From the NCBI GenBank assembly GCA_900472605.1, contig UCJD01000001.1, forward strand, positions 1 to 64,000: a stretch of DNA of 64,000 nucleotides. Reading direction: 5' to 3'. The stretch is from Hyphomicrobiales bacterium. GTDB taxonomy: Bacteria > Pseudomonadota > Alphaproteobacteria > Rhizobiales > Rhizobiaceae. Every line of letters begins with the position of its first letter. The first letter of the stretch is position 1. Of this stretch, positions 8,780 to 16,866 are shown piece by piece. The notes under the pieces are model-generated. The model made no database searches and had not been told where the DNA came from. It saw only the letters and a list, made by a program, of their open reading frames with translations. The position numbers and the translations under genes were made by a program.

Positions 8780-9865
8780 ATGGTCCAGATGGAAACAGCG
8801 AGCGTCTCGCTCAAGGACGTGCGAAAATCCTACGGCAGCCTGCCTGTCGTGCACGGGATCGATCTCGATATCAAGGAGGGGGACTTCGTCGTTTTCGTCG
8901 GCCCCTCCGGCTGCGGGAAATCGACCCTGCTCAGGATGATCGCCGGCCTGGAGGAGGTCACCGATGGCGAGATCAGCATCAAGGGGCGGGATGTCACCGA
9001 TCTCGACCCGTCCGATCGCGGCATCGCCATGGTCTTCCAGTCCTACGCGCTTTATCCGCATATGTCGGTGCGCGAAAACCTCGCATTCGGGCTGAAGATG
9101 GCGAAGACTGATGCGGCGGAGATCAAGCGCCGCGTCGATGAGGCTGCCGGCATCTTGAAGATCGACCATCTCCTCGAGCGCCGTCCGGGACAGCTCTCCG
9201 GCGGCCAACGGCAGCGCGTGGCCATCGGCCGGGCGATCGTTCGCGAGCCCGATGTCTTCCTGTTCGACGAACCCCTGTCGAATCTCGACGCTGAGCTTCG
9301 CGTCTCGATGCGTATCGAGATCGCGAGGCTCCACCGCGAGCTCGGCAACACGATGATCTATGTGACGCACGACCAGACCGAGGCGATGACGCTGGCCGAC
9401 CAGATCGTCGTGCTTCGAAACGGACGGGTCGAGCAATCGGGATCGCCAAGGGAGATATACGAAAACCCGTCCAACATGTTCGTCGCCGGCTTCATCGGCT
9501 CGCCCCGGATGAACTTCCTGAAGGCGGTCGGCCAGGGAACTGGACGCTTCGACATTGCGGGCAAGAGCTTCGAGGATCAGGGATTGCCGGCGAGCCTTGC
9601 GCGCGGGACGGAGTTCATGATCGGCATCCGCCCCGAGCATATCGTGATCGGCGAGGCGGGCGATCGGTCGATTGCGGCGCGCGTCGAGTTCTTCGAATAT
9701 CTCGGCGGCACGCGCTACATCTACTGTGCGCTCGAAGACGGGCAGAACCTGGTCGTCGAGCAGAGAGCCGGACCGGATATCGAGCCGCGCGCGGTGATCG
9801 CGCTCGATCTGTCGTCCAGCCAGCGGCTGTTCTTCGATGCCGAGGGCGGCCGCATGCGCGCTTAG
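8780..9865 (+). CDS. sugar ABC transporter ATPase (MalK/UgpC-like)
   Basis: ATPase subunit of 361 residues that energises the importer encoded upstream. It has Walker [10 protein letters not shown] (K47), the Q loop [13 protein letters not shown], the signature [15 protein letters not shown], Walker [17 protein letters not shown] and the switch His in [12 protein letters not shown]-terminal regulatory domain of about 120 residues ([14 protein letters not shown]) is of the MalK/TOBE type. It starts 4 bases after the GH127 stop codon. The second in-frame ATG, three codons on, is an alternative start. It may also serve the ATPase-less importer at 47.8-50.9 kb (inference). Confidence 0.95.
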   Translation: MVQMETASVSLKDVRKSYGSLPVVHGIDLDIKEGDFVVFVGPSGCGKSTLLRMIAGLEEVTDGEISIKGRDVTDLDPSDRGIAMVFQSYALYPHMSVRENLAFGLKMAKTDAAEIKRRVDEAAGILKIDHLLERRPGQLSGGQRQRVAIGRAIVREPDVFLFDEPLSNLDAELRVSMRIEIARLHRELGNTMIYVTHDQTEAMTLADQIVVLRNGRVEQSGSPREIYENPSNMFVAGFIGSPRMNFLKAVGQGTGRFDIAGKSFEDQGLPASLARGTEFMIGIRPEHIVIGEAGDRSIAARVEFFEYLGGTRYIYCALEDGQNLVVEQRAGPDIEPRAVIALDLSSSQRLFFDAEGGRMRA

Positions 9866-9873
9866 AGATGGCG

Positions 9874-10875
9874 TCAGGCCCGGGCGAGCGGGAACAGCTT
9901 CCCACGAAAAAGGAGCACAAGTGTTCCCGCTGCCAATAGGGCGATCGCGGCGGTTACCAGCCAGAGCAACGGCATGGCGAGTACCGACAGAATCCCCTGC
10001 TCGCCGCGGGCGGCCATGCGGATCAGATCGGCGGCCAGCGCGGTCAGGCCGAAGGAAAAGGCCCAATAGGACGCAGCGAATGGTTGCTTCATGACCCACG
10101 GAAGAAGGCGGAGTGCCAGAAGCAGCTGGAGCATGGCGTAGCCCACCATGGCATGGGCAAGCAAATCCGGTGCTCCATTCGTAACGCTCAGATAAGCGGC
10201 GGCGCCGACTGCCGGCGGTGCGAGTTGGATGCCGATCGTCGGACGCAGGGGCTCGGGCAGTTCCGTCGCATTCAAGAGCCGGTTCAATACCACGGATTCC
10301 ATCGCCAACCACGAGAAGAAGCCAGCGCCAAAAGCCAGCTTCGCAAGATCTGAATAGCCGAGCGCAGCGCCGACGATGGCGGCGACATAGCATCCGGCAA
10401 CCGTCGGGAGATATAGGACCGGTGTCGTCGTGGTCTGGTCACGTCCGCCTTGCCACAAGGCACCCGTCCGCCATATCGCGAAGGCGAGCGTCCAGAACAG
10501 GCCTATCCAATAGAATGCCGGCGCCAGCGCGCCGGAAAACGGCGCGACCATCGCTCCGCCAAGCATGGTGGCGACACCGATAAGGCCAATGAAGCAGCAC
10601 TGTACGGGATGTTCTACCTCCTTGCGCGCATCCTCAGGGAAGAGGATCCATTTCAGTCCATAAAGACAGACGAGAATGAACCAGACGGCAAGCGCAAGAA
10701 TGGCAATGCCGTCTCCTACCGCGCCAGGAAGCGCGAAGTGGCCAGCGGCTGCTCGCCACGCGTTGGAAAGGCCCGCGATGCCAAGCACGATGCCGAAGGC
10801 CGACGCGGGAACGACGGGAAGCCGCTTTCGAGAGGATGCCGTCGTCTCATCAGGCTGTGATTGCGTTGCGGTCAT
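9874..10875 (-). CDS. TehA/TDT-family (SLAC1-like) transporter
   Basis: Integral membrane protein of about 333 residues with ten predicted hydrophobic segments, resembling the tellurite-resistance/dicarboxylate transporter family (TehA, plant SLAC1 anion channel). Characteristic parts are PASAFGIVLGIAGLSNAWR at the first helix and FFSWLAMESVVLNRLL and SYWAFSFGLTALA in later helices. The ATG at 10875 follows GGAG at a good distance; the open frame runs 30 codons further but lacks a ribosome site. It converges on the ATPase gene only 8 bases away. In this family it could be an anion channel or tellurite-related exporter; the cargo is unknown. Confidence 0.85.
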   Translation of the reverse strand: MTATQSQPDETTASSRKRLPVVPASAFGIVLGIAGLSNAWRAAAGHFALPGAVGDGIAILALAVWFILVCLYGLKWILFPEDARKEVEHPVQCCFIGLIGVATMLGGAMVAPFSGALAPAFYWIGLFWTLAFAIWRTGALWQGGRDQTTTTPVLYLPTVAGCYVAAIVGAALGYSDLAKLAFGAGFFSWLAMESVVLNRLLNATELPEPLRPTIGIQLAPPAVGAAAYLSVTNGAPDLLAHAMVGYAMLQLLLALRLLPWVMKQPFAASYWAFSFGLTALAADLIRMAARGEQGILSVLAMPLLWLVTAAIALLAAGTLVLLFRGKLFPLARA

Positions 10876-11081
10876 GGGGGCTCCGACGCTGGAAACGGCT
10901 GGCTGCGAATGCGATTTTGCACACGGCGATGCCCCAACCGCTGTTTCGGCTTTAGGCCAACGCACAAAGAGCTTGTTGCTTCAGTATTGCAACAAACAGT
11001 GCGGCGAAGTCATCAGAATTCGACGTGGTCCCGATCTCCTCACGCGCGACTGCCCATGCTGCCGTCTATGCGTGCGAGCCG

Positions 11082-11981
11082 CTAGTCCAGCATGATCATA
11101 TGCGCCGGCAGCTGTTCCTCGAAAAACTTCGAGAATGTGGCGATACGTGGCGGCAGCGCCTGATAGGGCGGATAGTAGAGCGTCAGCCAGAGCTCCGGCG
11201 GCGCCCAGCCGGGCAACACGTGAACCAGCCGGCCGGTGCGGATATGCTCGGCAATGTGAAAGCCTGGAAGCATCGCGACGCCCACGCCATCGGCAGCCAT
11301 ATCGGCGAGCACTTCGCCATTGTTGGCGCTAAAAGCGCGTCCGGCCGCGATCGAGATGCTCGATCCGCCGTCCGACAGCGCCCAGTTCTCGCGCCGGCTT
11401 TCGCCGCTATAGGCCAGGCAATCATCCGGCGTCAGTTCGTTGGGATGCTGCATCTCGGTAAAGCGGCTGCCGGGCGCCGCTACCAGAATCCTCGGCACCG
11501 CCCGGATCTTGCGCCAGATGGTGAACTTGTCCGAGGGCGCCGACGAAATGCGGATCGCGAGATCGTAGTCGTCGTCGATGATGTTGACTAGGCCGTCCGA
11601 CAGCGAAACCTCGAAGCTCATCTTCGGATAACGCTCGCGGAAGCCTGAGAGAATCGGCGTGAGGATCGTCTTGCCAAGCCAGGTCGGCGCGCTGATCCGC
11701 AGCCGTCCCTGATCGGACTTGTGGGCGTTCTTGACGTCCTTGCGGGCGTTTTCGAGCGCTTCGATCGCCGGCTGGATCTGCGCCGCAAAGACCGCGCCAT
11801 CCGTCGTCAGCGACACCTGGCGCGTGGTGCGCACGAAGAGCTGGACGCCGAGGTCGTCCTCGAGTGCTGCGATCGCACGGGTGACGGCGGCGGGCGTCAT
11901 GTCGAGCTCGCGGGCGACCTGCGCGAAGTTGCGCTTCTCGGCGGCGAGCAGAAAGGTTTTCAGGGCTTTATAGTCGTTCAT
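11082..11981 (-). CDS. LysR-family regulator of the adjacent dioxygenase cluster
   Basis: LysR-type regulator of 299 residues. The N-terminal winged helix reads FLLAAEKRNFAQVARELDMT then PAAVTRAIAALEDDLGVQLF (about residues 9-49), followed by RLRISAPTWLGKTI opening the effector domain. It is divergent from the dioxygenase gene across 119 bases, the usual arrangement for a LysR regulator and its target. The intergenic region has ATTGC/GCAAT inverted repeats suited to LysR binding. By context the inducer may be a quinone or other electrophile. Confidence 0.92.
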   Translation of the reverse strand: MNDYKALKTFLLAAEKRNFAQVARELDMTPAAVTRAIAALEDDLGVQLFVRTTRQVSLTTDGAVFAAQIQPAIEALENARKDVKNAHKSDQGRLRISAPTWLGKTILTPILSGFRERYPKMSFEVSLSDGLVNIIDDDYDLAIRISSAPSDKFTIWRKIRAVPRILVAAPGSRFTEMQHPNELTPDDCLAYSGESRRENWALSDGGSSISIAAGRAFSANNGEVLADMAADGVGVAMLPGFHIAEHIRTGRLVHVLPGWAPPELWLTLYYPPYQALPPRIATFSKFFEEQLPAHMIMLD

Positions 11982-12015
11982 CTCAATTATTTCAAAAATC
12001 GCAATTCATTCGACA

Positions 12016-12041
12016 GGAATATTGCAATTCCGCGATGCAAT
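12016..12041. promoter_or_regulatory. candidate LysR binding region
   Basis: GGAAT-N6-ATTCC (12016-12031) overlaps ATTGC-N11-GCAAT (12021-12041), inside the 119-base gap between the divergent LysR and dioxygenase genes. The octamer GATGCAAT here recurs at 16333-16340 ahead of the DoxX gene, near another ATTGC-N7-GCAAT repeat. This is pattern evidence only. Confidence 0.4.
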
Positions 12042-12100
12042 CAAGCCGGTTACATCTCTCTCCATCGAAACGGCAACGCCCACAGAGAAAGGCAACGGTC

Positions 12101-13033
12101 ATGATCAAGGATATCAAGGGACTGCATCACGTCACTTCGATGGCGTCGGATGCCCAGCAAAACAATCGGTTCTTCACCAATGCACTCGGCCTGCGCCGCG
12201 TCAAGAAGACCGTCAACTTCGACGATCCGAGCGTCTACCATCTCTACTACGGCGATGAAAACGGCACGCCCGGTACGGTCATGACCTACTTTCCTTTCCC
12301 GCACATGATGACCGGCCGCCCCGGTGTCGGTGAAGTCAGCGAAACGCAGTTCTCGATCCCGAAGGGATCACTGGCTTTCTGGAAAGACCGCCTGGCGGCC
12401 CAGGGTGTCGTCGGTCTGAAGACCGACACGGTCTTCGGTGCAAACCGCCTGCGCTTCGCCGGCCCCGATGGCGACGGACTGGCGCTGATCGAAACCGCCG
12501 ATGACGCCCGCGCCGCATGGCTTGCCGACGGCATCTCGGAAGACAATGCGATCCGCGGCTTCTCCGGCGCCCGCTTCGATCTGCATGACACCGCCGCCAC
12601 GTCGGAACTGCTGCAGTTCATGGGCTATGAGCGCGCCGAGGTCGAAGGTGACGTCACGCGGTTCATCATTCCCGGTGGCAATGGCGCCGACACCATCGAC
12701 ATCGCGTCGCTTCCGAAAACGCCGTTTGCCCGCCAGGGCGCCGGTTCGGTCCACCACATCGCCTTTGCCGTGGAGAACCGCGAAAAGCAGCTCGAAGTGC
12801 GCAAGGCCCTGATGGATACGGGCTACCAGGTGACGCCGGTCATCGACCGCGATTACTTCTGGGCGATCTACTTCAGAACGCCGGGTGGAATCCTGTTCGA
12901 GATCGCAACCAACGAGCCCGGTTTCGACCGCGACGAAGATACCGCTCACCTCGGCGAAGCGTTGAAGCTGCCGACCCGGTATGAAGCCTATCGCAGCCAG
13001 ATCGAAGAGAACCTCGTTCCGCTCGCAGCATAA
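12101..13033 (+). CDS. ring-cleaving dioxygenase, glyoxalase fold (MhqO/PcpA-like)
   Basis: Extradiol dioxygenase of the vicinal-oxygen-chelate superfamily, 310 residues, with two glyoxalase-type modules. Candidate Fe(II) ligands are His9 or His10 in KGLHHVTSMA, His218 or His219 in VHHIAFAVE, and E267 in LFEIATNEPGF, the His-His-Glu set of the family. Such enzymes open hydroquinone-type rings; Bacillus MhqO acts in quinone resistance. The start is the ATG at 12101; the open frame continues upstream into the LysR control region. A YcaC-like hydrolase, a DoxX protein and an exporter follow, strengthening the link to aromatic detoxification. Substrate is inferred. Confidence 0.85.
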   Translation: MIKDIKGLHHVTSMASDAQQNNRFFTNALGLRRVKKTVNFDDPSVYHLYYGDENGTPGTVMTYFPFPHMMTGRPGVGEVSETQFSIPKGSLAFWKDRLAAQGVVGLKTDTVFGANRLRFAGPDGDGLALIETADDARAAWLADGISEDNAIRGFSGARFDLHDTAATSELLQFMGYERAEVEGDVTRFIIPGGNGADTIDIASLPKTPFARQGAGSVHHIAFAVENREKQLEVRKALMDTGYQVTPVIDRDYFWAIYFRTPGGILFEIATNEPGFDRDEDTAHLGEALKLPTRYEAYRSQIEENLVPLAA

Positions 13034-13088
13034 CCCCGGACGGCAAACTGCCGCGCACCCCTAACGCCAACAATTTCCGCCTTCGAAC

Positions 13089-13109
13089 GGCTGCCTGAGG
13101 CAGGCAGCC
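13089..13109 (+). terminator. stem-loop after the dioxygenase gene
   Basis: GGCTGCCTG and CAGGCAGCC form a perfect 9-bp stem with a 3-base loop in the 142-base gap between dioxygenase and hydrolase genes. No T run follows, so it may tune expression within the operon rather than end it. Confidence 0.45.
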
Positions 13110-13175
13110 GACCGCCGGAGGCATCCCAATCCTTAACCGCCAGATCGGCGATCAAAACCCAAACGGAGAAATCAA

Positions 13176-13865
13176 ATGTCGAAGCTCGAAGTCCTCACCC
13201 CTGCAAACAGCCAGCTCATCTTCATCGACCAGCAGCCGCAGATGGCTTTCGGCGTCCAGTCGATCGACCGCCAGACGCTGAAGAACAATGTCGTCGGTCT
13301 TGCCAAGGCGGCGAAGATCTTCAACATCCCGACGACGATCACGACGGTCGAGACGGAGAGCTTCTCCGGCAACACTTTCCCGGAACTGCTCGGCGTCTTT
13401 CCCGAAAACGACATTCTCGAACGCACGTCGATGAACTCCTGGGACGACCAGAACGTTCGTGACGCTCTCGCCAGGAACGCCGCCGGCGGCCGCAAGAAGA
13501 TCGTCGTGTCCGGCTTGTGGACGGAAGTGTGCAACACCACCTTCGCGCTGTCCGCCCTCCATGATGTTCCCGACTACGAAATCTACATGGTCGCCGACGC
13601 TTCCGGCGGCACCTCGGTCGACGCCCACAAGTATGCGATGGACCGCATGGTACAGGCCGGCGTCATCCCCGTCACCTGGCAGCAGGTCATGCTCGAATGG
13701 CAGCGCGACTGGGCCCGCAAGGAAACCTACAACGCGGTCACCTCGCTGGTGAAGGAACATTCCGGCGCCTACGGCATGGGCATCGACTATGCTGTCACGC
13801 ATGTTCACGGCGGTGCCGAGCGCGTCAGCCACGGCAAGCGCATCGGCCCCAACCCCGCCAAGTAA
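13176..13865 (+). CDS. isochorismatase-like cysteine hydrolase (YcaC type)
   Basis: Cysteine hydrolase of 229 residues with the isochorismatase fold, close to E. coli YcaC in length and motifs. The expected catalytic Asp is D18 in IFIDQQPQMAFG, and the nucleophile is C119 in SGLWTEVCNTTFALSAL; a Lys from the middle of the protein should complete the triad. It has a clear ribosome site (CGGAG). Natural substrates of YcaC-type enzymes are poorly known; they are often seen near aromatic-stress genes, as here. No signal peptide, so cytoplasmic. Confidence 0.88.
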   Translation: MSKLEVLTPANSQLIFIDQQPQMAFGVQSIDRQTLKNNVVGLAKAAKIFNIPTTITTVETESFSGNTFPELLGVFPENDILERTSMNSWDDQNVRDALARNAAGGRKKIVVSGLWTEVCNTTFALSALHDVPDYEIYMVADASGGTSVDAHKYAMDRMVQAGVIPVTWQQVMLEWQRDWARKETYNAVTSLVKEHSGAYGMGIDYAVTHVHGGAERVSHGKRIGPNPAK

Positions 13866-13877
13866 TCAGCCATCACC

Positions 13878-13920
13878 GCCGCTTCCGCAGGATCGATTGT
13901 CCAAATGCGGAAGCGGCTTT
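13878..13920 (+). terminator. stem-loop after the YcaC-like gene
   Basis: GCCGCTTCCGC at 13878-13888 pairs perfectly with GCGGAAGCGGC at 13907-13917 across an 18-base loop and is followed by TTT. It could be a weak terminator ahead of the XapX gene. Confidence 0.45.
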
Positions 13921-13943
13921 CATTATCATTCGAGGATGCCCCC

Positions 13944-14231
13944 ATGAAACTCTACCTTCTGTCCATCGGCGCCGGTCTTCTGGTCGGTATCGTCTACAGC
14001 CTGCTCAATGTTCGCTCTCCCGCGCCGCCGATCGTGGCCCTCGTCGGCCTGCTTGGCATTCTGGTTGGCGAACAGCTCATTCCTTTCGCAAAGACGCTGA
14101 TGGCCAAGGAGCCCGCGGCAGTCTCGTGGATCAATCAGATCAAGCCTCACATGTTCGGCCATATGCCGAAGGGCGAGAGCCGCAATGACGTTGTCGTGTC
14201 TCGCCAGGATCAGCACAAGTCTGATAGCTGA
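13944..14231 (+). CDS. XapX-domain small membrane protein (DUF1427)
   Basis: Protein of 95 residues. The first half carries two hydrophobic segments (LLSIGAGLLVGIVYSLLNV and PPIVALVGLLGILVGEQLIP) typical of XapX-domain proteins. The second half is polar and rich in charged residues (KGESRNDVVVSRQDQHKSDS). The start is the ATG at 13944 with GAGG upstream. Its function is unknown; in rhizobia such genes commonly sit beside isochorismatase-like and amidohydrolase genes, as they do here. Confidence 0.8.
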   Translation: MKLYLLSIGAGLLVGIVYSLLNVRSPAPPIVALVGLLGILVGEQLIPFAKTLMAKEPAAVSWINQIKPHMFGHMPKGESRNDVVVSRQDQHKSDS

Positions 14232-14330
14232 CACAGCAAGGGGAGATTCGCTTGCGCTGGGGCCGATATCGAGCTGCCCCCACGCAAAGCGTTGAAATCA
14301 ATCTTAATAATGAAGCCAGGAGCATATCTC

Positions 14331-16208
14331 ATGTTCGCCGACCTCATCCTCCATCACGGTTTGATCACCACGCTGGACCGCACCAATCCAACCGCTAGCG
14401 CAGTCGCTATCAAGGACGGGACCTTTCTTGAAGTCGGCACCGACGCCGAGATCATGGCGCTCGCCGGCCCGGATACCAAGATCGTCGACCTCAAGGGCAA
14501 GCGCGTCCTGCCCGGCCTGATCGACAACCACACCCACGTCGTGCGCGGCGGCTTGAACTACAACATGGAACTGCGCTGGGACGGTGTTCGTTCGCTGGCC
14601 GACGCCATGGACATGCTGAAGCGCCAGGTGGCGATCACGCCGGCCCCGCAATGGGTTCGCGTCGTCGGCGGCTTCACCGAACACCAGTTCGCCGAAAAGC
14701 GCCTGCCGACGATTGAGGAGATCAACGCGGTCGCCCCCGACACGCCGGTCTTCCTGCTGCATCTCTACGACCGCGCGCTGTTGAATGGTGCCGCCCTTCG
14801 CGCCGTCGGCTACACCCGTGATACGCCGAACCCGCCCGGCGGCGAGATCACCCGCGATGCCAACGGCAACCCGACCGGCATGCTGCTTGCCAAGCCGAAC
14901 GCCGGCATTCTCTATTCGACGCTCGCCAAGGGTCCGAAACTGCCCTTCGACTACCAGGTCAATTCCACCCGCCACTTCATGCGCGAGCTCAATCGCCTCG
15001 GTGTAACAGGCGTGATCGATGCGGGCGGCGGCAACCAGAATTATCCCGATGACTATGAGGTCATCCAGAAGCTGTCGGACGAAAACCAGCTCACCGTGCG
15101 CCTCGCCTATAACCTTTTCACGCAGAAGCCGAAGCAGGAGAAGGAAGACTTCCTCAACTGGACGTCATCGGTCAAATACAAGCAGGGCAACGACTACTTC
15201 CGCCACAACGGCGCCGGCGAAATGCTGGTGTTCTCCGCCGCGGATTTCGAGGACTTCCGCCAGCCGCGCCCGGAAATGGCGCCGGAGATGGAGGGCGAGC
15301 TCGAGGAGGTTGTGCGGGTTCTGGCCGAAAACCGCTGGCCGTGGCGCATGCACGCCACCTATGACGAAACCATCTCTCGTTCGCTTGACGTGTTCGAGAA
15401 GGTCAACAAGGACATTCCGCTGGAAGGCCTCAACTGGTTCTTCGACCATGCGGAGACCATTTCCGAGCGTTCGATCGACCGCATCGCGGCGCTTGGCGGC
15501 GGTATCGCCACGCAGCACCGCATGGCCTATCAGGGCGAATACTTCGTCGAGCGCTATGGCCATGGTGTTGCCGAGGCCACGCCGCCGATCAAGCGCATGC
15601 TCGACAAGGGCGTCAACGTCTCCGCCGGCACCGACGCCACCCGGGTCGCCTCCTATAATCCCTGGGTATCGCTCTCCTGGATGGTAACGGGCAAGACCGT
15701 CGGCGGCATGCAGCTCTATCCGCGCGCCAATTGCCTCGACCGTGAGACCGCGCTTCGGATGTGGACGGAAAAGGTCACTTGGTTCTCCAACGAAGAGGGC
15801 AAGAAGGGCCGGATCGAGAAGGGCCAGTTTGCCGATCTCGTGGTCCCCAGCAAGGACTTTTTCGCCTGCGCCGAGGACGAGATCTCGTTCCTGACGTCGG
15901 AGCTCACCATGGTCGGCGGCAAGATCGTCTACGGCTCCGGCGACTTCAGGGCGCTCGACGAAAGCAACATCCCGCCGGCCATGCCGGACTGGTCTCCGGT
16001 GCGCAAGTTCGGCGGCTACGCCGCCTGGGGTGAGCCCGAAGGTGCGGGCGCCCGCTCGCTTCGCCGCACAGCCATCTCCACCTGCGGCTGCGCCAGCGAC
16101 TGCGGCGTCCACGGCCACGATCATGCCGGCGCCTGGACATCCAAGCTGCCGATCGCTGATCTCAAGGGCTTCTTCGGCGCGCTCGGATGCTCGTGCTGGG
16201 CCGTTTGA
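14331..16208 (+). CDS. amidohydrolase family protein (Amidohydrolase_3, YtcJ/AepA-like) with Cys-rich tail
   Basis: Metal-dependent hydrolase of 625 residues. The TIM-barrel entry motif GLIDNHTHVVRGG supplies the HxH metal ligands. Later metal-site candidates are WFFDHAETISERS and the Asp in VSAGTDATRVASYNPW. The start is the ATG at 14331 behind CAGGAG. The last 50 residues are unusual: after the usual end of the family (about residue 575) comes a tail with CGCASDCGVHGHDH and a final CSCW. Five cysteines and three histidines could bind a metal, so the tail may be a metal-handling or regulatory extension. Substrate is unknown; family members act on amide or imide compounds. Confidence 0.85.
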   Translation: MFADLILHHGLITTLDRTNPTASAVAIKDGTFLEVGTDAEIMALAGPDTKIVDLKGKRVLPGLIDNHTHVVRGGLNYNMELRWDGVRSLADAMDMLKRQVAITPAPQWVRVVGGFTEHQFAEKRLPTIEEINAVAPDTPVFLLHLYDRALLNGAALRAVGYTRDTPNPPGGEITRDANGNPTGMLLAKPNAGILYSTLAKGPKLPFDYQVNSTRHFMRELNRLGVTGVIDAGGGNQNYPDDYEVIQKLSDENQLTVRLAYNLFTQKPKQEKEDFLNWTSSVKYKQGNDYFRHNGAGEMLVFSAADFEDFRQPRPEMAPEMEGELEEVVRVLAENRWPWRMHATYDETISRSLDVFEKVNKDIPLEGLNWFFDHAETISERSIDRIAALGGGIATQHRMAYQGEYFVERYGHGVAEATPPIKRMLDKGVNVSAGTDATRVASYNPWVSLSWMVTGKTVGGMQLYPRANCLDRETALRMWTEKVTWFSNEEGKKGRIEKGQFADLVVPSKDFFACAEDEISFLTSELTMVGGKIVYGSGDFRALDESNIPPAMPDWSPVRKFGGYAAWGEPEGAGARSLRRTAISTCGCASDCGVHGHDHAGAWTSKLPIADLKGFFGALGCSCWAV

Positions 16209-16238
16209 GGCGGACGGGATAACCAAACGACGCTTCAC

Positions 16239-16274
16239 CTTGGGCAGCGGTAAACCGCTGCCCAAGCCTGTTTT
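16239..16274 (+). terminator. terminator after the amidohydrolase gene
   Basis: CTTGGGCAGCGG (16239-16250), a 4-base TAAA loop and CCGCTGCCCAAG (16255-16266) make a perfect 12-bp stem, followed by CCTGTTTT. This is a good factor-independent terminator closing the dioxygenase-to-amidohydrolase unit. Confidence 0.75.
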
Positions 16275-16300
16275 GCAGCCGGGAAAGTCTCGTGCGCATA

Positions 16301-16340
16301 ATTGCAGATAACGCAATTAAATCGAAACTATTGATGCAAT
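16301..16340. promoter_or_regulatory. candidate LysR site ahead of the DoxX gene
   Basis: ATTGC-N7-GCAAT at 16301-16317 contains a T-N11-A core. It is followed by GATGCAAT at 16333-16340, an octamer also present in the LysR-dioxygenase control region. It lies in the 220-base gap between terminator and DoxX gene and may bring the DoxX-exporter pair under the same regulator. Confidence 0.35.
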
Positions 16341-16428
16341 TGTTGGCGGCAATGGTTCCCGCCAATATGGCTCCATCAGACGAACACAGCGCCGCTCGAA
16401 CCGACCGGCCAAGATCGCAGGAGCAACG

Positions 16429-16866
16429 ATGACCAGCCACTCTCCTTCAACACCGCGCAGGCTTCTGGCCGATGTCGTTTCGGCGCCCGCCGTGCGAACG
16501 GCCGCGCTGCTCGCGCTTTGCGCCGCCTACATCCAGGGCCCGCTCACCAAGATTTTCGATTTCGGCGGCGCGATCGGCGAGATGGAGCATTTCGGTCTTC
16601 ACCCCGCTCCCGTTTTCGCCGTCGTCGTCATCGCATTCGAGCTTACCGCGTCGGCCATGGTGGTGTCGGGCAAGCTGCGCTGGCTGGGCGCGCTCGCGCT
16701 CGCCGGCTTCACTGTTCTCGCGACCTTCATCGCGCTTCGTTTCTGGGAACTGCCCGCCGGCATGGATCGGATGATGGCGACAAACGCCTTCTTCGAACAT
16801 CTCGGCCTCGCAGGCGCCTTCGTCCTCGTCACCATCTTCGATATCACCAAGGGAGCTGAAAAATGA
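16429..16866 (+). CDS. DoxX-family membrane protein
   Basis: Membrane protein of 145 residues with four hydrophobic segments (about 22-38, 60-80, 85-103 and 120-138), matching the DoxX family. It starts with ATG behind CAGGAG and overlaps the exporter gene by 4 bases (ATGA). In Bacillus a DoxX protein (MhqP) is induced with the MhqO dioxygenase by quinones, which fits this neighbourhood. The molecular role of DoxX proteins is not settled. Confidence 0.85.
   Translation: MTSHSPSTPRRLLADVVSAPAVRTAALLALCAAYIQGPLTKIFDFGGAIGEMEHFGLHPAPVFAVVVIAFELTASAMVVSGKLRWLGALALAGFTVLATFIALRFWELPAGMDRMMATNAFFEHLGLAGAFVLVTIFDITKGAEK

Noticed and set aside
6850..8814. 654-residue minus-strand open frame opposite the GH127 gene
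   Set aside because: It is the complement shadow of a gene with full catalytic motifs; high GC keeps antisense frames open. Its product has no recognisable domain.
8699..10393. 564-residue minus-strand frame across the ATPase and transporter genes
   Set aside because: It runs antisense to a complete ABC ATPase and in another frame of the TehA-like gene; composition is Arg-rich and shows no family motif.
13944..14231. XapX gene considered as a small toxin or holin
   Set aside because: Two short hydrophobic segments could suggest this, but the XapX pattern and the polar tail fit better, and no partner gene or lysis context is present.
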